Source of the DNA: Pseudanabaena sp. UWO311
Lineage (GTDB): Bacteria; Cyanobacteriota; Cyanobacteriia; Pseudanabaenales; Pseudanabaenaceae
Assembly (NCBI RefSeq): GCF_006937785.1
Contig: NZ_SJEE01000018.1
Span: forward strand, 1 to 64,000
Direction: 5' to 3'
DNA length: 64,000 nucleotides
In this document: positions 23,963 through 33,355 of the stretch, piece by piece
Layout: the number at the start of each line of letters is the position of its first letter
Position numbering within the stretch: the stretch's first letter is position 1
Notes under the pieces: model-generated
Told to the model about the DNA's origin: nothing
Database searches by the model: none
The model's input: the letters and a program-made list of their open reading frames with translations, nothing else
Position numbers and translations under genes: made by a program

Positions 23963-26389
23963 ATGGGAATTGCTCCCAACCATTCATCATTGCTCCCTGA
24001 GACGACCAATCGCATATCTCGCAAGTGGTCTGGTAGAGCAGTTGTAGGAATTACATTTATCTGCTTAATTTCAACCCTCAGCGTTCGTTTTTACTCTGAG
24101 CCACGCTTAGGAATCGGTACTTTTGTCGATCAAGATTTACGATCGCCAAGAACGATAACTGCGACTGATATTGAGGCAACTAAACAGGCAAAAGAACTAG
24201 CTAAACAACAAGTAACCCCGATCTATCGTAGCAATCCTGAGATGGATACTAATGCCATAAAGCACCTAGACGAACTCCTGCAAGTGGGCGATAACCTACG
24301 CATATCATCTGGTAACTTACCTTACGTCGATCGCAAAATCCTCAGTGATGACGTGCAACGCTATCTTAGACGGATCTCTAATTTGGATTGGTCACAGTTA
24401 CAAGACAGGGCTAATAAACTTGCTGCTAATGTCAATAATCAGGCTGCTATAGCTAGTTTTATCAATAGAGATAAAGAAGCTCCATCCATAGCACTGGCTG
24501 AGCTAACTCTATACAAAATAAATGCTCTTCCCCAAGACTATCAAAAGCTCATCAATACAGTGACTGATATTCGCAAAGCCTATGCAATAACTCAGCAGAA
24601 AGCCGCAAAAGGACCAGAGATGTTTCGAGATCGTCTCTTGGAGATGACCAATGAAGAATGGGAAATTTGTAAAAAACTGACAAGGCAAGCATTAATCGAT
24701 GTCCAGTCCACAGGAATTGTGGCTGGATTACCAGATGATATGTTGCAAAAACGGCTAACAAACCTGAGCAACTTACCGACAAATGAAGAGCATCGAGCTA
24801 TGTCGATTTCTTTGCTCAGTGCTACAGTCAAGCCCAATATGACGCTGGACTATGTGGGTACAACCGAAAGAGTGCTCAAAGCATCTGAATCAGTTCAGGC
24901 TCAGAGAATTTCACTTAAGGCTGGTGATTTAATTGTTAAGGGTGGGGAAAAAATTACTGAGCGACAATTCGTTATTTTGGACGAGCTAAAAATGACGCAA
25001 AGACAAGTCAATCTCAATGGATTGATCTTGATGGTCGCAACTACAGCAATCTGCTTTGGCATATTTGGCTATGCCAATCAGCGATGGCAATATTTACTCA
25101 AAGTAAAATTACATATTAAAGATCTATTAGCGCTTGGAATTATCTGCACTGGCAGTGCCTTAGCAACTGTGCTCATGGCTCCTAATATGCTTGTATTTCT
25201 CCCACTAGCAAGTGTCAGCCTAATCATCGGCAGCTTTTACAGCTCTCGACTTGCTCTCTTAATTACCTTCCTCACCTCAAGCTTACTAGCGCTTGCAATT
25301 AGTAGTGATTTGCTATTACTCACGCCTATAGTAATTGGGGCAATTGTTGCTGCGGCAATTACTAACCGCCCTCTTACGCGATCGCATTTAGCTGCAACAG
25401 GTTTACTAGTCGGCTTTTTACAAGCGGCTGTATATATTGCGATCGCACTTATTGCAGGTGCGACTCCACCAGTCTTGATCGCGATTACTGCGCTTCAGTA
25501 TGCATCAGGAGGACTGATTTCCGCGATCGTTGCTCTTGGAGCAATTCCTTATTTAGAGCATATTTCTTATGCATTAACCCCATTTCGTCTAGCAGAGCTT
25601 GCTAACCTTGATCGCCCTTTACTGCGCCGTTTAGTCACAGAAACCCCTGGGACATTTCAGCATACTTTATTTGTGGCAAACCTCGCCGAAGCTGCCGCCC
25701 GCGAGCTGGGAGCAGATACAGCCTTAGTAAGAACAGGTACGCTCTATCACGATATTGGCAAAACTCTCAGGCCTGAATATTTTATCGAAAATCAAATGGG
25801 GCAGCCTAACCCCCATGATCTACTTAACGATCCTTGGGAAAGTGCCCGAATTGTTAAAGAGCATGTTTCAGGGGGCATCAAATTAGCGCAAAAATACCAT
25901 CTTCCTGAAATGTTACAAGCATTTATTCCAGAGCATCAAGGCACAATCACGATTAGCTATTTTTATTGCCAAGCTCAAAAGCGCTCAAATCATCTAGTTG
26001 AAGCTGATTTTCAATATGCTGGGCCAATCCCTCAATCTCGTGAGACAGGAATTGTCATGTTGGCTGATGCCTGTGAAGCCGCTTTGCGATCGCTTGGCAC
26101 AGAAACAACTCTCGAAGCTGCCAAAAATCTGCTTATGAGAATTTTTCAAGCTCGATGGGATGACGGTCAACTCAAAGATTGCTCTTTGTCTTGGGAAGAC
26201 TTAGATCGGATTGCACCTGTATTTATCAAGGTCTGGCAAGAGCGCAATCATGGCAGAATTAAATATCCACACCTAGCAGACAAACTTGACCCTTCAGGCT
26301 CTGCTTTACCCGATCATCTTTGCAAACCAAAAGATTCAGTAACAGCTCAAATTCAGAAAGCAATATCAAAAAAAATTGCTTTGAAGTAA
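23963..26389 (+). CDS. 7TM-HD family phosphohydrolase, PgpH-type c-di-AMP phosphodiesterase
   Basis: 808 residues. Order: N-terminal membrane segment (about 28-46), a large extracytoplasmic 7TMR-HDED domain (about 50-345), seven membrane segments (about 355-545), and a cytoplasmic HD domain. The HD motif is LYHDIGK with H596-D597, after HTLFVANLAEAA and before EHVSGGIKLA and EHQGT, whose His residues complete the metal site. In Listeria the homologous PgpH hydrolyses c-di-AMP. By family, this is the probable c-di-AMP phosphodiesterase of the cell. It is notable that a c-di-AMP riboswitch is in the same window. A strong terminator follows. Confidence 0.9.
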   Translation: MGIAPNHSSLLPETTNRISRKWSGRAVVGITFICLISTLSVRFYSEPRLGIGTFVDQDLRSPRTITATDIEATKQAKELAKQQVTPIYRSNPEMDTNAIKHLDELLQVGDNLRISSGNLPYVDRKILSDDVQRYLRRISNLDWSQLQDRANKLAANVNNQAAIASFINRDKEAPSIALAELTLYKINALPQDYQKLINTVTDIRKAYAITQQKAAKGPEMFRDRLLEMTNEEWEICKKLTRQALIDVQSTGIVAGLPDDMLQKRLTNLSNLPTNEEHRAMSISLLSATVKPNMTLDYVGTTERVLKASESVQAQRISLKAGDLIVKGGEKITERQFVILDELKMTQRQVNLNGLILMVATTAICFGIFGYANQRWQYLLKVKLHIKDLLALGIICTGSALATVLMAPNMLVFLPLASVSLIIGSFYSSRLALLITFLTSSLLALAISSDLLLLTPIVIGAIVAAAITNRPLTRSHLAATGLLVGFLQAAVYIAIALIAGATPPVLIAITALQYASGGLISAIVALGAIPYLEHISYALTPFRLAELANLDRPLLRRLVTETPGTFQHTLFVANLAEAAARELGADTALVRTGTLYHDIGKTLRPEYFIENQMGQPNPHDLLNDPWESARIVKEHVSGGIKLAQKYHLPEMLQAFIPEHQGTITISYFYCQAQKRSNHLVEADFQYAGPIPQSRETGIVMLADACEAALRSLGTETTLEAAKNLLMRIFQARWDDGQLKDCSLSWEDLDRIAPVFIKVWQERNHGRIKYPHLADKLDPSGSALPDHLCKPKDSVTAQIQKAISKKIALK

Positions 26390-26404
26390 GTATTTTTATA
26401 GTAC

Positions 26405-26459
26405 TAAGATTCAAAAACAAAAAAAGGTGCAACACACCTTTTTTTGTTTTTGAATCTTA
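26405..26459 (+). terminator. Terminator of the 7TM-HD gene
   Basis: TAAGATTCAAAAACAAAAAA with its complement and an AGGTG/CACCT core. The T-rich right arm and the position 15 bases after the stop fit an intrinsic terminator. Confidence 0.8.
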
Positions 26460-26473
26460 AATTTTTTTACTAT

Positions 26474-26529
26474 CTATCTATAGCAATTTCCAAAAGTATG
26501 AATATACTTTTGGAAATTGCTATAGATAG
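26474..26529. repeat. 26-bp hairpin
   Basis: CTATCTATAGCAATTTCCAA and its perfect complement flank AAGTAT-GAAT-ATACTT. Confidence 0.85.
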
Positions 26530-26552
26530 GAAATTTTGAAAATCAAGAAACA

Positions 26553-26594
26553 TCAAAAGTAAAAAAGCAGGACAAAGCACCGTTTTACTTTTGA
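26553..26594. repeat. 12-bp hairpin
   Basis: TCAAAAGTAAAA pairs with TTTTACTTTTGA across an 18-base loop. Confidence 0.6.
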
Positions 26595-26646
26595 GAAGCT
26601 ATCAAACTAAACACAGATAGGATTTTATAGTGCTTTCTGGTTAAGT

Positions 26647-26705
26647 AACCCAATAAATTTTTTGAAAGTATTACTTTTCAGTACTTTCAAAAAATTTATT
26701 GGGTT
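26647..26705. repeat. 24-bp hairpin
   Basis: AACCCAATAAATTTTTTGAA and its complement, perfect over 24 bp, with CCCAA ends as in family C. Confidence 0.85.
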
Positions 26706-27008
26706 GGTTTATCAAAGCCTAAACTTTTAAGTAGAAACACTTAGTAGAGACACAAATAGAAGCCATCTTAATGTTTTCTTAATTATTAAAACCTTTACCT
26801 TAAATCTAGAAATCCCTCAAGAAGATTGTTATGAAAGCATTACAGGAATCAGTTAAGACATTATTAAGTTTATATTTTATTCGGGATCGCTGAAAAGCAT
26901 CCTAAGACAGGATTTGGACTTACTTGAGCCTCTATTACTACCCTGCATAATTAAATCAATTAATAAATTGCATTTAATAAATTTTTGGCAAAGCCAAATT
27001 TAAGATAT

Positions 27009-27290
27009 ATGAACACTTCAGGCAACTCAGTTCCAGCTTGTCGATTGTGTCAGCACTATAATCCTGAAGGAAGAAGGGGCGGCTTTTGTGGAAAATTAGA
27101 CGTTCCAGTCAGTCCTGCATGGGAAGCGTGTAGCCTAGCAGTACATCCTTTTGAATCATCTTGGCAGTCTAACAATGATTTCAACTCCCTATTAAATGAA
27201 TCCTTTCATAAACCACTTCCCATAACTAATGAAGAAAGCCTAGAACTACAAGAAATTGATATGCGATCGCTCAGTTTCTCAGAATATTAA
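27009..27290 (+). CDS. Small cysteine-containing cyanobacterial protein
   Basis: 93 residues from the ATG at 27009 (MNTSGNSVPACRLC). An upstream in-frame TTG at 26985 would add eight residues but is less likely. The first half carries CRLCQHYNPEGRRGGFCGKL, then VPVSPAWEACSLAVHPFESSW: four cysteines spaced C-x2-C-x12-C-x14-C, plus the conserved PEGRRGG turn. I recall similar short proteins in many cyanobacteria; none has a known function. The Cys pattern could bind a metal. It stands alone between hairpin-rich gaps. Confidence 0.75.
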   Translation: MNTSGNSVPACRLCQHYNPEGRRGGFCGKLDVPVSPAWEACSLAVHPFESSWQSNNDFNSLLNESFHKPLPITNEESLELQEIDMRSLSFSEY

Positions 27291-27520
27291 AATATTAAAC
27301 TGATTCTTGAAGATAACAAGTAGTCTGTGTTTTAAACTAGTAAATAATGTTAGAAATTCAACTCTCAGTAATAAGTAATTCAAGTCTACGAGAATCTTTA
27401 AAAGAAGTATTGAATATTCTTATTAAACATTCTAGATTCTGATGGCTAATTAGACTCTTTAGTTGCGGTCACCCATGATTTTTTGAGATTGTGATATGTC
27501 TACAACCAAACAATTCAGAA

Positions 27521-27577
27521 CATAAAAACCAAAGAGCCTTACGACGCTAAGCATCGCAAGGCTCTTTGGTTTTTATG
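27521..27577. repeat. 20-bp hairpin with CATAAAAACC ends
   Basis: CATAAAAACCAAAGAGCCTT pairs perfectly with its complement. The inner CGACGC/GCATCG pairing has mismatches. Confidence 0.85.
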
Positions 27578-27593
27578 AGAAACTCCCATTATT

Positions 27594-27648
27594 AAACAAA
27601 CTTGGTAATTCGTAGCGCCGCTGGCGAAGAGAATTATCAAGTTTGTTT
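27594..27648. repeat. 18-bp hairpin
   Basis: AAACAAACTTGGTAATTC pairs with GAATTATCAAGTTTGTTT, with one G/T wobble and a GCGCC/GGCG core. Confidence 0.8.
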
Positions 27649-27872
27649 TGATTAAATTCTGATAACAGTGAACTTTAATTAAAATAAATTTTGAAAATGA
27701 GAATTGCTGGATTTTTTATACCCTACTTAATATCTCTAATCAGGAAACTAATCTTTGAATAGTGAGAACTGTTAGATGCTAAGCCAAGCTCCAAATAATA
27801 TGTAATCTGTAGTAAATTTACATGTGATAATCTTAATTAATTGAGAATTAGCAAGTCTGTAATAGGTAAAAA

Positions 27873-29396
27873 GTGCTAGCAAGGGTCTGGAGCGCAGCAA
27901 TCTTAGGTATCGATGCCATCCAAGTGGGTGTAGAAGTAGATGTATCAGGAGGATTGCCTGGAATTACCTTGGTGGGATTACCAGATACCGCAGTTCAAGA
28001 AAGTCGAGAGCGGGTTAAGGCAGCAATCAAAAATGCGGGTTTTGCTTTTCCCATGCGCAAGATTGTGATTAACCTTACACCAGCCGATCTACGTAAAGAG
28101 GGTCCCATTTTTGATCTACCAATTAGCATTGGCATTTTAGCTGCTTCCGAACAGGTCGATCCACAATTATTAGGAGATCACTTGTTCTTAGGTGAAGTTT
28201 CTCTTGACGGCTCACTTCGCCCCGTTTCTGGCGTATTACCGATCGCTGCCGCCGCTCAACGCTTAGGAATGATTGGGATTATTGTGCCGAAGGAGAATGC
28301 GCAAGAAGCCGCTTTAGTTAAAGGGCTTGCTGTATACGGATTGCAAAGTATTGCCGAGGTTGGAGATTTCTTAGCAAATCCAGACAAATATCCGCCAGTA
28401 ATTGCCAATCCTGACCTGAAATGGCATGAAAGTGAATTTAAATTAGATCTTAAGGATGTTAAAGGTCAACAACATGCTCGTCGTGCTCTAGAAATTGCAG
28501 CAGCAGGTGGACATAATTTGATTTTTGTAGGTCCCCCAGGCTCTGGAAAAACTCTACTGGCAAGGCGCTTACCCAGCATTTTGCCGAATATGAATTTTGA
28601 TGAAGCTCTAGAAGTAACCAGAATCCACTCCGTAGCTGGTTTATTAAAAGGTAAGGGACTCGTAAGCGATCGCCCATTTCGTAGTCCACATCATTCTGCT
28701 TCTGGCCCCTCATTAGTTGGTGGTGGCAGTTTTCCTCGCCCTGGGGAGATAACGCTAGCCACAAACGGCATCCTTTTTCTGGACGAGCTGACTGAGTTTA
28801 AGCGGGACGTACTAGAATTTTTACGGCAACCTTTAGAAGATGGATTTGTAAGTATTTCCCGTACTCGACAATCCGTAACTTTTCCAGCCCAATTTACACT
28901 TGTCGCAAGTACAAACCCTTGTCAATGTGGCTACTATGGCGATTCTGTTCAGCCTTGTACCTGTACACCTCGTCAGCGTGAACAATATTGGGCAAAATTA
29001 TCAGGACCATTAATGGATCGGATCGACTTACAGGTAACTGTTGCAAGATTGAAGCCAGAAGAGATGACGCGATCGCCTGAGGGAGAAAACTCTAGTGCTG
29101 TTAAAGAAAGAGTACAAGCATCGCGCAAAATTCAACAAAATCGATTTCAACAGGAAACAAGAGTAAATTGCAATGCTCAGATGCAATCCAGACATTTACG
29201 CCAATGGTGTGAGCTAGATAACCCTTCCCGTGACCTATTAGAATCTGCTATTAAACGTTTAGGTTTATCGGCTCGTGCCACCGATCGCATTCTCAAGGTA
29301 TCCCGTACAATCGCCGATCTAGCCAATGTCGAAAATATTCAAGTAGTTCATGTTGCAGAAGCAGTCCAATACCGCACTCTTGATCGAGTTACTTAG
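27873..29396 (+). CDS. YifB/ComM family Mg-chelatase-like AAA ATPase
   Basis: 507 residues. It starts with GTG, preceded by AGGT nine bases upstream (MLARVWSAAILGIDA). An N-terminal ChlI-like domain (about 1-170, SGGLPGITLVGLPDTAVQES) is followed by the AAA core with Walker A GPPGSGKT (220-227), a Walker B GILFLDE, and STNPCQCGYYGD, whose cysteines are characteristic of the family. The C-terminal domain ends the protein. ComM, the studied member, is a hexameric branch-migration helicase aiding integration of transforming DNA. That role here is inferred from the family. The gene stands alone. Confidence 0.93.
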   Translation: MLARVWSAAILGIDAIQVGVEVDVSGGLPGITLVGLPDTAVQESRERVKAAIKNAGFAFPMRKIVINLTPADLRKEGPIFDLPISIGILAASEQVDPQLLGDHLFLGEVSLDGSLRPVSGVLPIAAAAQRLGMIGIIVPKENAQEAALVKGLAVYGLQSIAEVGDFLANPDKYPPVIANPDLKWHESEFKLDLKDVKGQQHARRALEIAAAGGHNLIFVGPPGSGKTLLARRLPSILPNMNFDEALEVTRIHSVAGLLKGKGLVSDRPFRSPHHSASGPSLVGGGSFPRPGEITLATNGILFLDELTEFKRDVLEFLRQPLEDGFVSISRTRQSVTFPAQFTLVASTNPCQCGYYGDSVQPCTCTPRQREQYWAKLSGPLMDRIDLQVTVARLKPEEMTRSPEGENSSAVKERVQASRKIQQNRFQQETRVNCNAQMQSRHLRQWCELDNPSRDLLESAIKRLGLSARATDRILKVSRTIADLANVENIQVVHVAEAVQYRTLDRVT

Positions 29397-29833
29397 ATAA
29401 TGCGCAGCATTTAGAGACAGCTTGGCTTTTGCTTTATGGCTCATAGAGAGAGCATTAAATTATGTGGAGCTCACGTTACAACTAACATACTCAAAATTAA
29501 GTTGCCATTTTGGGAATCCAAAAACCTTGCTGAGTTTAATTTTTAATTCTCAAAATTGTCATCACATTTTCTAGAATTGGTATTATTTAGGTGATTTAAA
29601 AAATATTTTGGTTTTAATGCTAGAGCAAAGCCCTATACATGCTATTTTGTGTCTTGACTTTCAGCTCTACAATTAATCTCTTTATCGGAGAAGACTAAAA
29701 TATGAACAGTTTAATAAATAATTAGGCGCTAACTTAAAATTTAAGATGGGCAAAGCAGAATGCCAACCATATTAACCTTAATATATTTGTCTGGTGATTT
29801 GCTAGTGGAAGAATCCTATCGGGGCATTCATGT
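29397..29833. other. 437-base leader region of the taxis cluster
   Basis: No gene is visible. Positions 29503-29583 hold a decayed copy of the composite A-B repeat; the rest probably contains the promoter of the taxis cluster. Confidence 0.5.
29503..29583. repeat. Decayed composite A-B repeat
   Basis: CCATTTTGGGAATCC (family B remains), AAAAACCTTGCTGAGTTTAA (spacer), TTTTTAATTCTCAAAA and TTTTCTAGAATTGGTATTAT (family A remains) line up in the same order as at 52084-52176, but the stems no longer pair well. Confidence 0.55.
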
Positions 29834-30202
29834 ATGAGTACAGTTCTGGTGGTTGAAGACAGCGTGACACAAAGAGAAATGATTGAGGACTTACTCAAGG
29901 GTAGTGGCTTAACCGTTAAGACAGCAGGTGACGGTGTGGAAGCACTAGAGCAGATGCAAGGCAATTGCCCAGACATTGTAGTTATGGACATTGTCATGCC
30001 CCGCATGAATGGCTATGAGTTATGTCGTCGCATTAAAACCGATCCCAAAACTGAGCGCGTTCCTGTCGTAATGTGTTCATCCAAGGGTGAAGAATTTGAT
30101 CGCTATTGGGGAATGAAGCAAGGTGCTGATGCCTATATCGCTAAGCCATTTCAGCCTCAAGAACTAGTAGGTACAGTTAAGCAGTTACTGAGAAAAGCTT
30201 AA
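29834..30202 (+). CDS. pilH: CheY-like response regulator, PilH type
   Basis: 122 residues, a lone receiver domain. It begins MSTVLVVEDSVTQREMI; the phosphoacceptor is the Asp in VVMDIVMP (about residue 52), followed by CSSKGEEFDRYWGMKQGADA and KPFQP with the conserved Lys. It matches the PilH-like regulators of cyanobacterial taxis clusters (Synechocystis pil/tax loci, Nostoc hmp locus). It is the first of four collinear genes. A PatA-type PilG regulator, usual in front of PilH, is missing here. It should be phosphorylated by the CheA-like kinase at 33356 and act on type IV pilus motility. Confidence 0.85.
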   Translation: MSTVLVVEDSVTQREMIEDLLKGSGLTVKTAGDGVEALEQMQGNCPDIVVMDIVMPRMNGYELCRRIKTDPKTERVPVVMCSSKGEEFDRYWGMKQGADAYIAKPFQPQELVGTVKQLLRKA

Positions 30203-30364
30203 GAATTTCACGAAGAATGCTAAAAGTGTAGACAATTCTTGATTATTTAATGGCAGTTGGTTAACATCAGTACTTTAATACTTTCTCAATATTCTCGATG
30301 TTTGCTTTTGAAGACTTGAAGACATTAAAAATTTGCTATTTTGCAAGGTAGAGATCCTCAAATT

Positions 30365-30892
30365 ATGGTAGGAAACCAAGAATTCTTCCCTGGCATCGGA
30401 CAAGATCAGGCAACGGACTTTGATCAAGGGATCGAAGCTCCAGAAGGTGAGCTGCACTTAAGATTTTTTGTGGCTTCTGGGATTGAGTTTGCTTTACCAG
30501 CAATTGGAGTCAGTCAAGTTTTGGAATTCGCTCCAGATCGGATCAATCCAATGCCCAATGTCTCCCCCCTACTGCTTGGTACAGTGAATATTCGGGGTAG
30601 AGTAGTTTGGGTAGGCGATCTCGGTCAGTTTTTGGGAGAGACTCCTCCTGTCAATACAGATCGCGCAGAAATTTCGATCATTGCGATCGAGGATCAGGGC
30701 ATGATGTTAGGTTTAGCGGTAGAACAAATTGGCGTAATGGCTTGGCTTGATTCTTCACAACTAAACGTCTCAAGAAACAGCTCTGACAGTATGGCTCCAT
30801 TTATTAAAGGTGAGTGGATAATGGAAGATAGCGATCCCCTAAAGCTGCTAGATCAAGTCAATATTTTACGATCAGCAAGGTGGGCATCCTAG
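30365..30892 (+). CDS. pilI: CheW-like adaptor, PilI type
   Basis: 175 residues from the ATG at 30365, which has GGTAGAG about ten bases upstream. An in-frame TTG at 30341 is less likely. The CheW domain spans about 30-165 (LRFFVASGIEFALPAIGVSQ, then LLLGTVNIRGRVVWVGDLGQ). It should couple the receptor at 30958 to the CheA-like kinase. It follows pilH by 162 bases and precedes the receptor gene by 65 bases. The gene symbol is assigned by position and type. Confidence 0.85.
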   Translation: MVGNQEFFPGIGQDQATDFDQGIEAPEGELHLRFFVASGIEFALPAIGVSQVLEFAPDRINPMPNVSPLLLGTVNIRGRVVWVGDLGQFLGETPPVNTDRAEISIIAIEDQGMMLGLAVEQIGVMAWLDSSQLNVSRNSSDSMAPFIKGEWIMEDSDPLKLLDQVNILRSARWAS

Positions 30893-30957
30893 ACATAGTA
30901 ATTTCAATATGAATTCGCGCAAATGGCAGAGATTTTAGGGATTTTAGGAGAAAGCAC

Positions 30958-33300
30958 ATGGCATCAAGTACACAATACCAAAAAGAATACGAAAAGGCTT
31001 CCTTAGCCTATATGCAAGGAGACTACAGTCAAGCTGGCAAATTGACTCAAGAGTTGGTTAAAGCCTGTCCTAGCGATCCTATGTATCGTCTTCTTCATGC
31101 CCATATAAATCTCGCCCTAGAGCGCTATCAAGATTCAATTGGTGAATATGAAACTGTTTTACATTTGACGGACGACAACTCTATTTTAGAATATGCCCAT
31201 AGTGGTATTGCGGCAGCTAAAGAAAGACTAGATATCAATGATGATAGCTACAGCATGGGCAGCGCAGTAGATGAGTTTAGTAATAAGCAATACGCCTACG
31301 AAGATAATAGTTATAATCAATCGAATTTTAATACGCAGGGATCTTGGTCTACTGATGATAGTGGTGGTCAAAGTACTGGCTCAAGTCGTATTGACGATTT
31401 TGATTTTGAAGATTTTAGTTCTGATACTTCGATGAATGGCTCTAATCAATACAGCTATGGGGCAGAGACTCAACTAGCAGGAGATTCAAGTTTTAACTCT
31501 GGTTACAAACCTAGCAGTGCTTCAGGCAACATGAATTCAGATACTGATGTTGTCTTTATGGATGAGTTTGATGATTTTGATGACATTAGTGAATCATCTT
31601 TTTCTAATTCATTTGGAGATTCAGAAGCAACACAGATGGTCTCAGACCGCTCTATGTCAGATTTTGGCAGTCAAGACTTTACAACTTCGGGACGCTCAAA
31701 CACTACATCATTAGCCAATCAAGACATGCCCACGGCACGATTTAAGCAATCGGAAAATGAGGCAGAGTTATTTGGATTAGGATCAATTAATACACCAGTC
31801 GGCACAAAGAGAGCAGGTGCGGATGTTGTCGCTGAAGCCTCTGAGCAGGGCGGCTTATTTTCTCCTTTTGATAATATGCCGCTCAAGACCAAAAATGTGA
31901 TCACCGCGATCGCGGCAGGGGTTGTCGCCATGGTTGCCGCAGGTGTGGTTACTAACTTTGCCACTGGCTCAATCTCAGATAAGACAACAAGGGAACAAGT
32001 CCGAAATACTGGCTGGATGATGGGGGGAGCCGCAGCTTTAGCAAGTGGCGCGATCGCTTGGGGATTGGGCAAACGCTCATCTCGGCTGATCGATCAATCG
32101 ACTGCAAATTTACAATCGCAGTTTGAGGCAGTAATTCGTGGCGATATGAGTCCTCGTGCAACCGTTTATAGTGAAGATGAGTTTGGTAGACTCGCGGCAA
32201 GCTTTAACCAAATGATTCAGTCGATTGTGTCTAATACTACCGAAGCCCAACGCAAAGCCGCCGAGCAAGAACAAGCTAAAGAGGATTTACAACGTCAGGT
32301 AATCAGACTACTTGATGACGTAGAAGGCGCGGCACGAGGCGACTTGACTGTACAAGCAGAGGTGACTGCCGACGTACTAGGTGCGGTGGCTGACTCATTT
32401 AACCTCACGATTCAAAACCTGCGCGAAATTGTTAACCAAGTAAAAATAGCAGCGCGTCAGGTAAACGAAAGCTCTCGTGAGAATGAAGCATTTGCTCGTA
32501 GTTTGTCATCAGATGCGTTACGTCAAGCCGAAGAGTTAAGCGTTACCTTAAATTCAGTGCAAATGATGACTGAATCGATTCAACGGGTAGCTGAAAGTGC
32601 GCGTGAAGCTGATCAGGTTGCTAAACTCGCATCCGAAACCGCGATCAAGGGCGGCGATGCTGTAGAACGTACCGTGGCAGGTATTCTGGACATTCGCGAA
32701 ACGGTTGCCGAAACTACGCGCAAGGTTAAACGCCTTGGAGAGTCTTCACAAGAAATTTCTAAGATTGTTGGTTTGATTTCAGCGATCGCTTCACGTACTA
32801 ACTTACTTGCTTTAAACGCTAGTATCGAAGCGGCGAGAGCGGGCGATGCGGGAAGAGGTTTTGCGATCGTTGCCGATGAGGTTCGCCAGTTGGCAGATCG
32901 CGCCGCCAAGTCATCTAAGGAAATTGAGCAAATCGTATTACAGATTCAGAGTGAAACTAGTGGTGTACAACAAGCGATGGAAATCGGTACACAACAGGTT
33001 ATTGATGGTACAAGACGCGCTGAACAGGCTCGTCAATCGCTCACAGACATTATCCAAGTTTCCCATCGCATTGAAACTTTGGTACTATCGATTACAGAAG
33101 ATACAGTCAAGCAAACCGAGACCTCAAGGACGGTATCACAGGTTATGCAGTCAGTTGAATTGTCAGCCCAAGAAACTTCGCAAGAGTCTCAAAGGGTGTC
33201 AGCATCACTCCAAAATCTGGTGGGTGTGGCTCGCAGCCTCCAAGATTCTGTGGAACGATTCCGTGTTGACGCGGGTGATAAAACAACGGGAGTTCGTTAG
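30958..33300 (+). CDS. pilJ: Methyl-accepting chemotaxis protein, PilJ type, with N-terminal TPR
   Basis: 780 residues, with AGGAGA seven bases before the ATG. The order is a TPR-like start (about 5-95), an acidic Asp/Ser-rich stretch (about 100-260), membrane segments at about 312-334 and 352-370, HAMP-like modules (about 375-500), and the MCP signalling domain with hairpin tip [20 protein letters not shown] (about 610-629). Only about 18 residues separate the two membrane segments, so there is no periplasmic sensor domain. Input probably comes from the cytoplasmic N-terminal part or from partners. In the cluster it would feed the CheA-like kinase through PilI and control pilus-based phototaxis or hormogonium-like motility. 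Confidence 0.88.
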   Translation: MASSTQYQKEYEKASLAYMQGDYSQAGKLTQELVKACPSDPMYRLLHAHINLALERYQDSIGEYETVLHLTDDNSILEYAHSGIAAAKERLDINDDSYSMGSAVDEFSNKQYAYEDNSYNQSNFNTQGSWSTDDSGGQSTGSSRIDDFDFEDFSSDTSMNGSNQYSYGAETQLAGDSSFNSGYKPSSASGNMNSDTDVVFMDEFDDFDDISESSFSNSFGDSEATQMVSDRSMSDFGSQDFTTSGRSNTTSLANQDMPTARFKQSENEAELFGLGSINTPVGTKRAGADVVAEASEQGGLFSPFDNMPLKTKNVITAIAAGVVAMVAAGVVTNFATGSISDKTTREQVRNTGWMMGGAAALASGAIAWGLGKRSSRLIDQSTANLQSQFEAVIRGDMSPRATVYSEDEFGRLAASFNQMIQSIVSNTTEAQRKAAEQEQAKEDLQRQVIRLLDDVEGAARGDLTVQAEVTADVLGAVADSFNLTIQNLREIVNQVKIAARQVNESSRENEAFARSLSSDALRQAEELSVTLNSVQMMTESIQRVAESAREADQVAKLASETAIKGGDAVERTVAGILDIRETVAETTRKVKRLGESSQEISKIVGLISAIASRTNLLALNASIEAARAGDAGRGFAIVADEVRQLADRAAKSSKEIEQIVLQIQSETSGVQQAMEIGTQQVIDGTRRAEQARQSLTDIIQVSHRIETLVLSITEDTVKQTETSRTVSQVMQSVELSAQETSQESQRVSASLQNLVGVARSLQDSVERFRVDAGDKTTGVR

Positions 33301-33355
33301 GATTATTACCTCTAGCTATACTACTCACACCCTAAATCTTTGAGAGGATTCTGTC

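Larger units (their letters stand above)
26390..26984. other. 595-base gap with four hairpins
   Basis: Four separate near-perfect hairpins (26405, 26474, 26553, 26647) occupy the first 320 bases. After them I see only AT-rich DNA. No gene is apparent; a 20-codon ATG frame at 26831 has no support. Confidence 0.6.
27291..27872. other. 582-base gap with two hairpins
   Basis: It holds the hairpins at 27521 and 27594 and otherwise AT-rich DNA. An ATG frame of 31 codons at 27347 has no recognised homologue and no good ribosome site. Confidence 0.5.

Noticed and set aside
27347-27442. 31-codon ATG frame in the gap before yifB
   Set aside because: Too short, no ribosome site and no known family.
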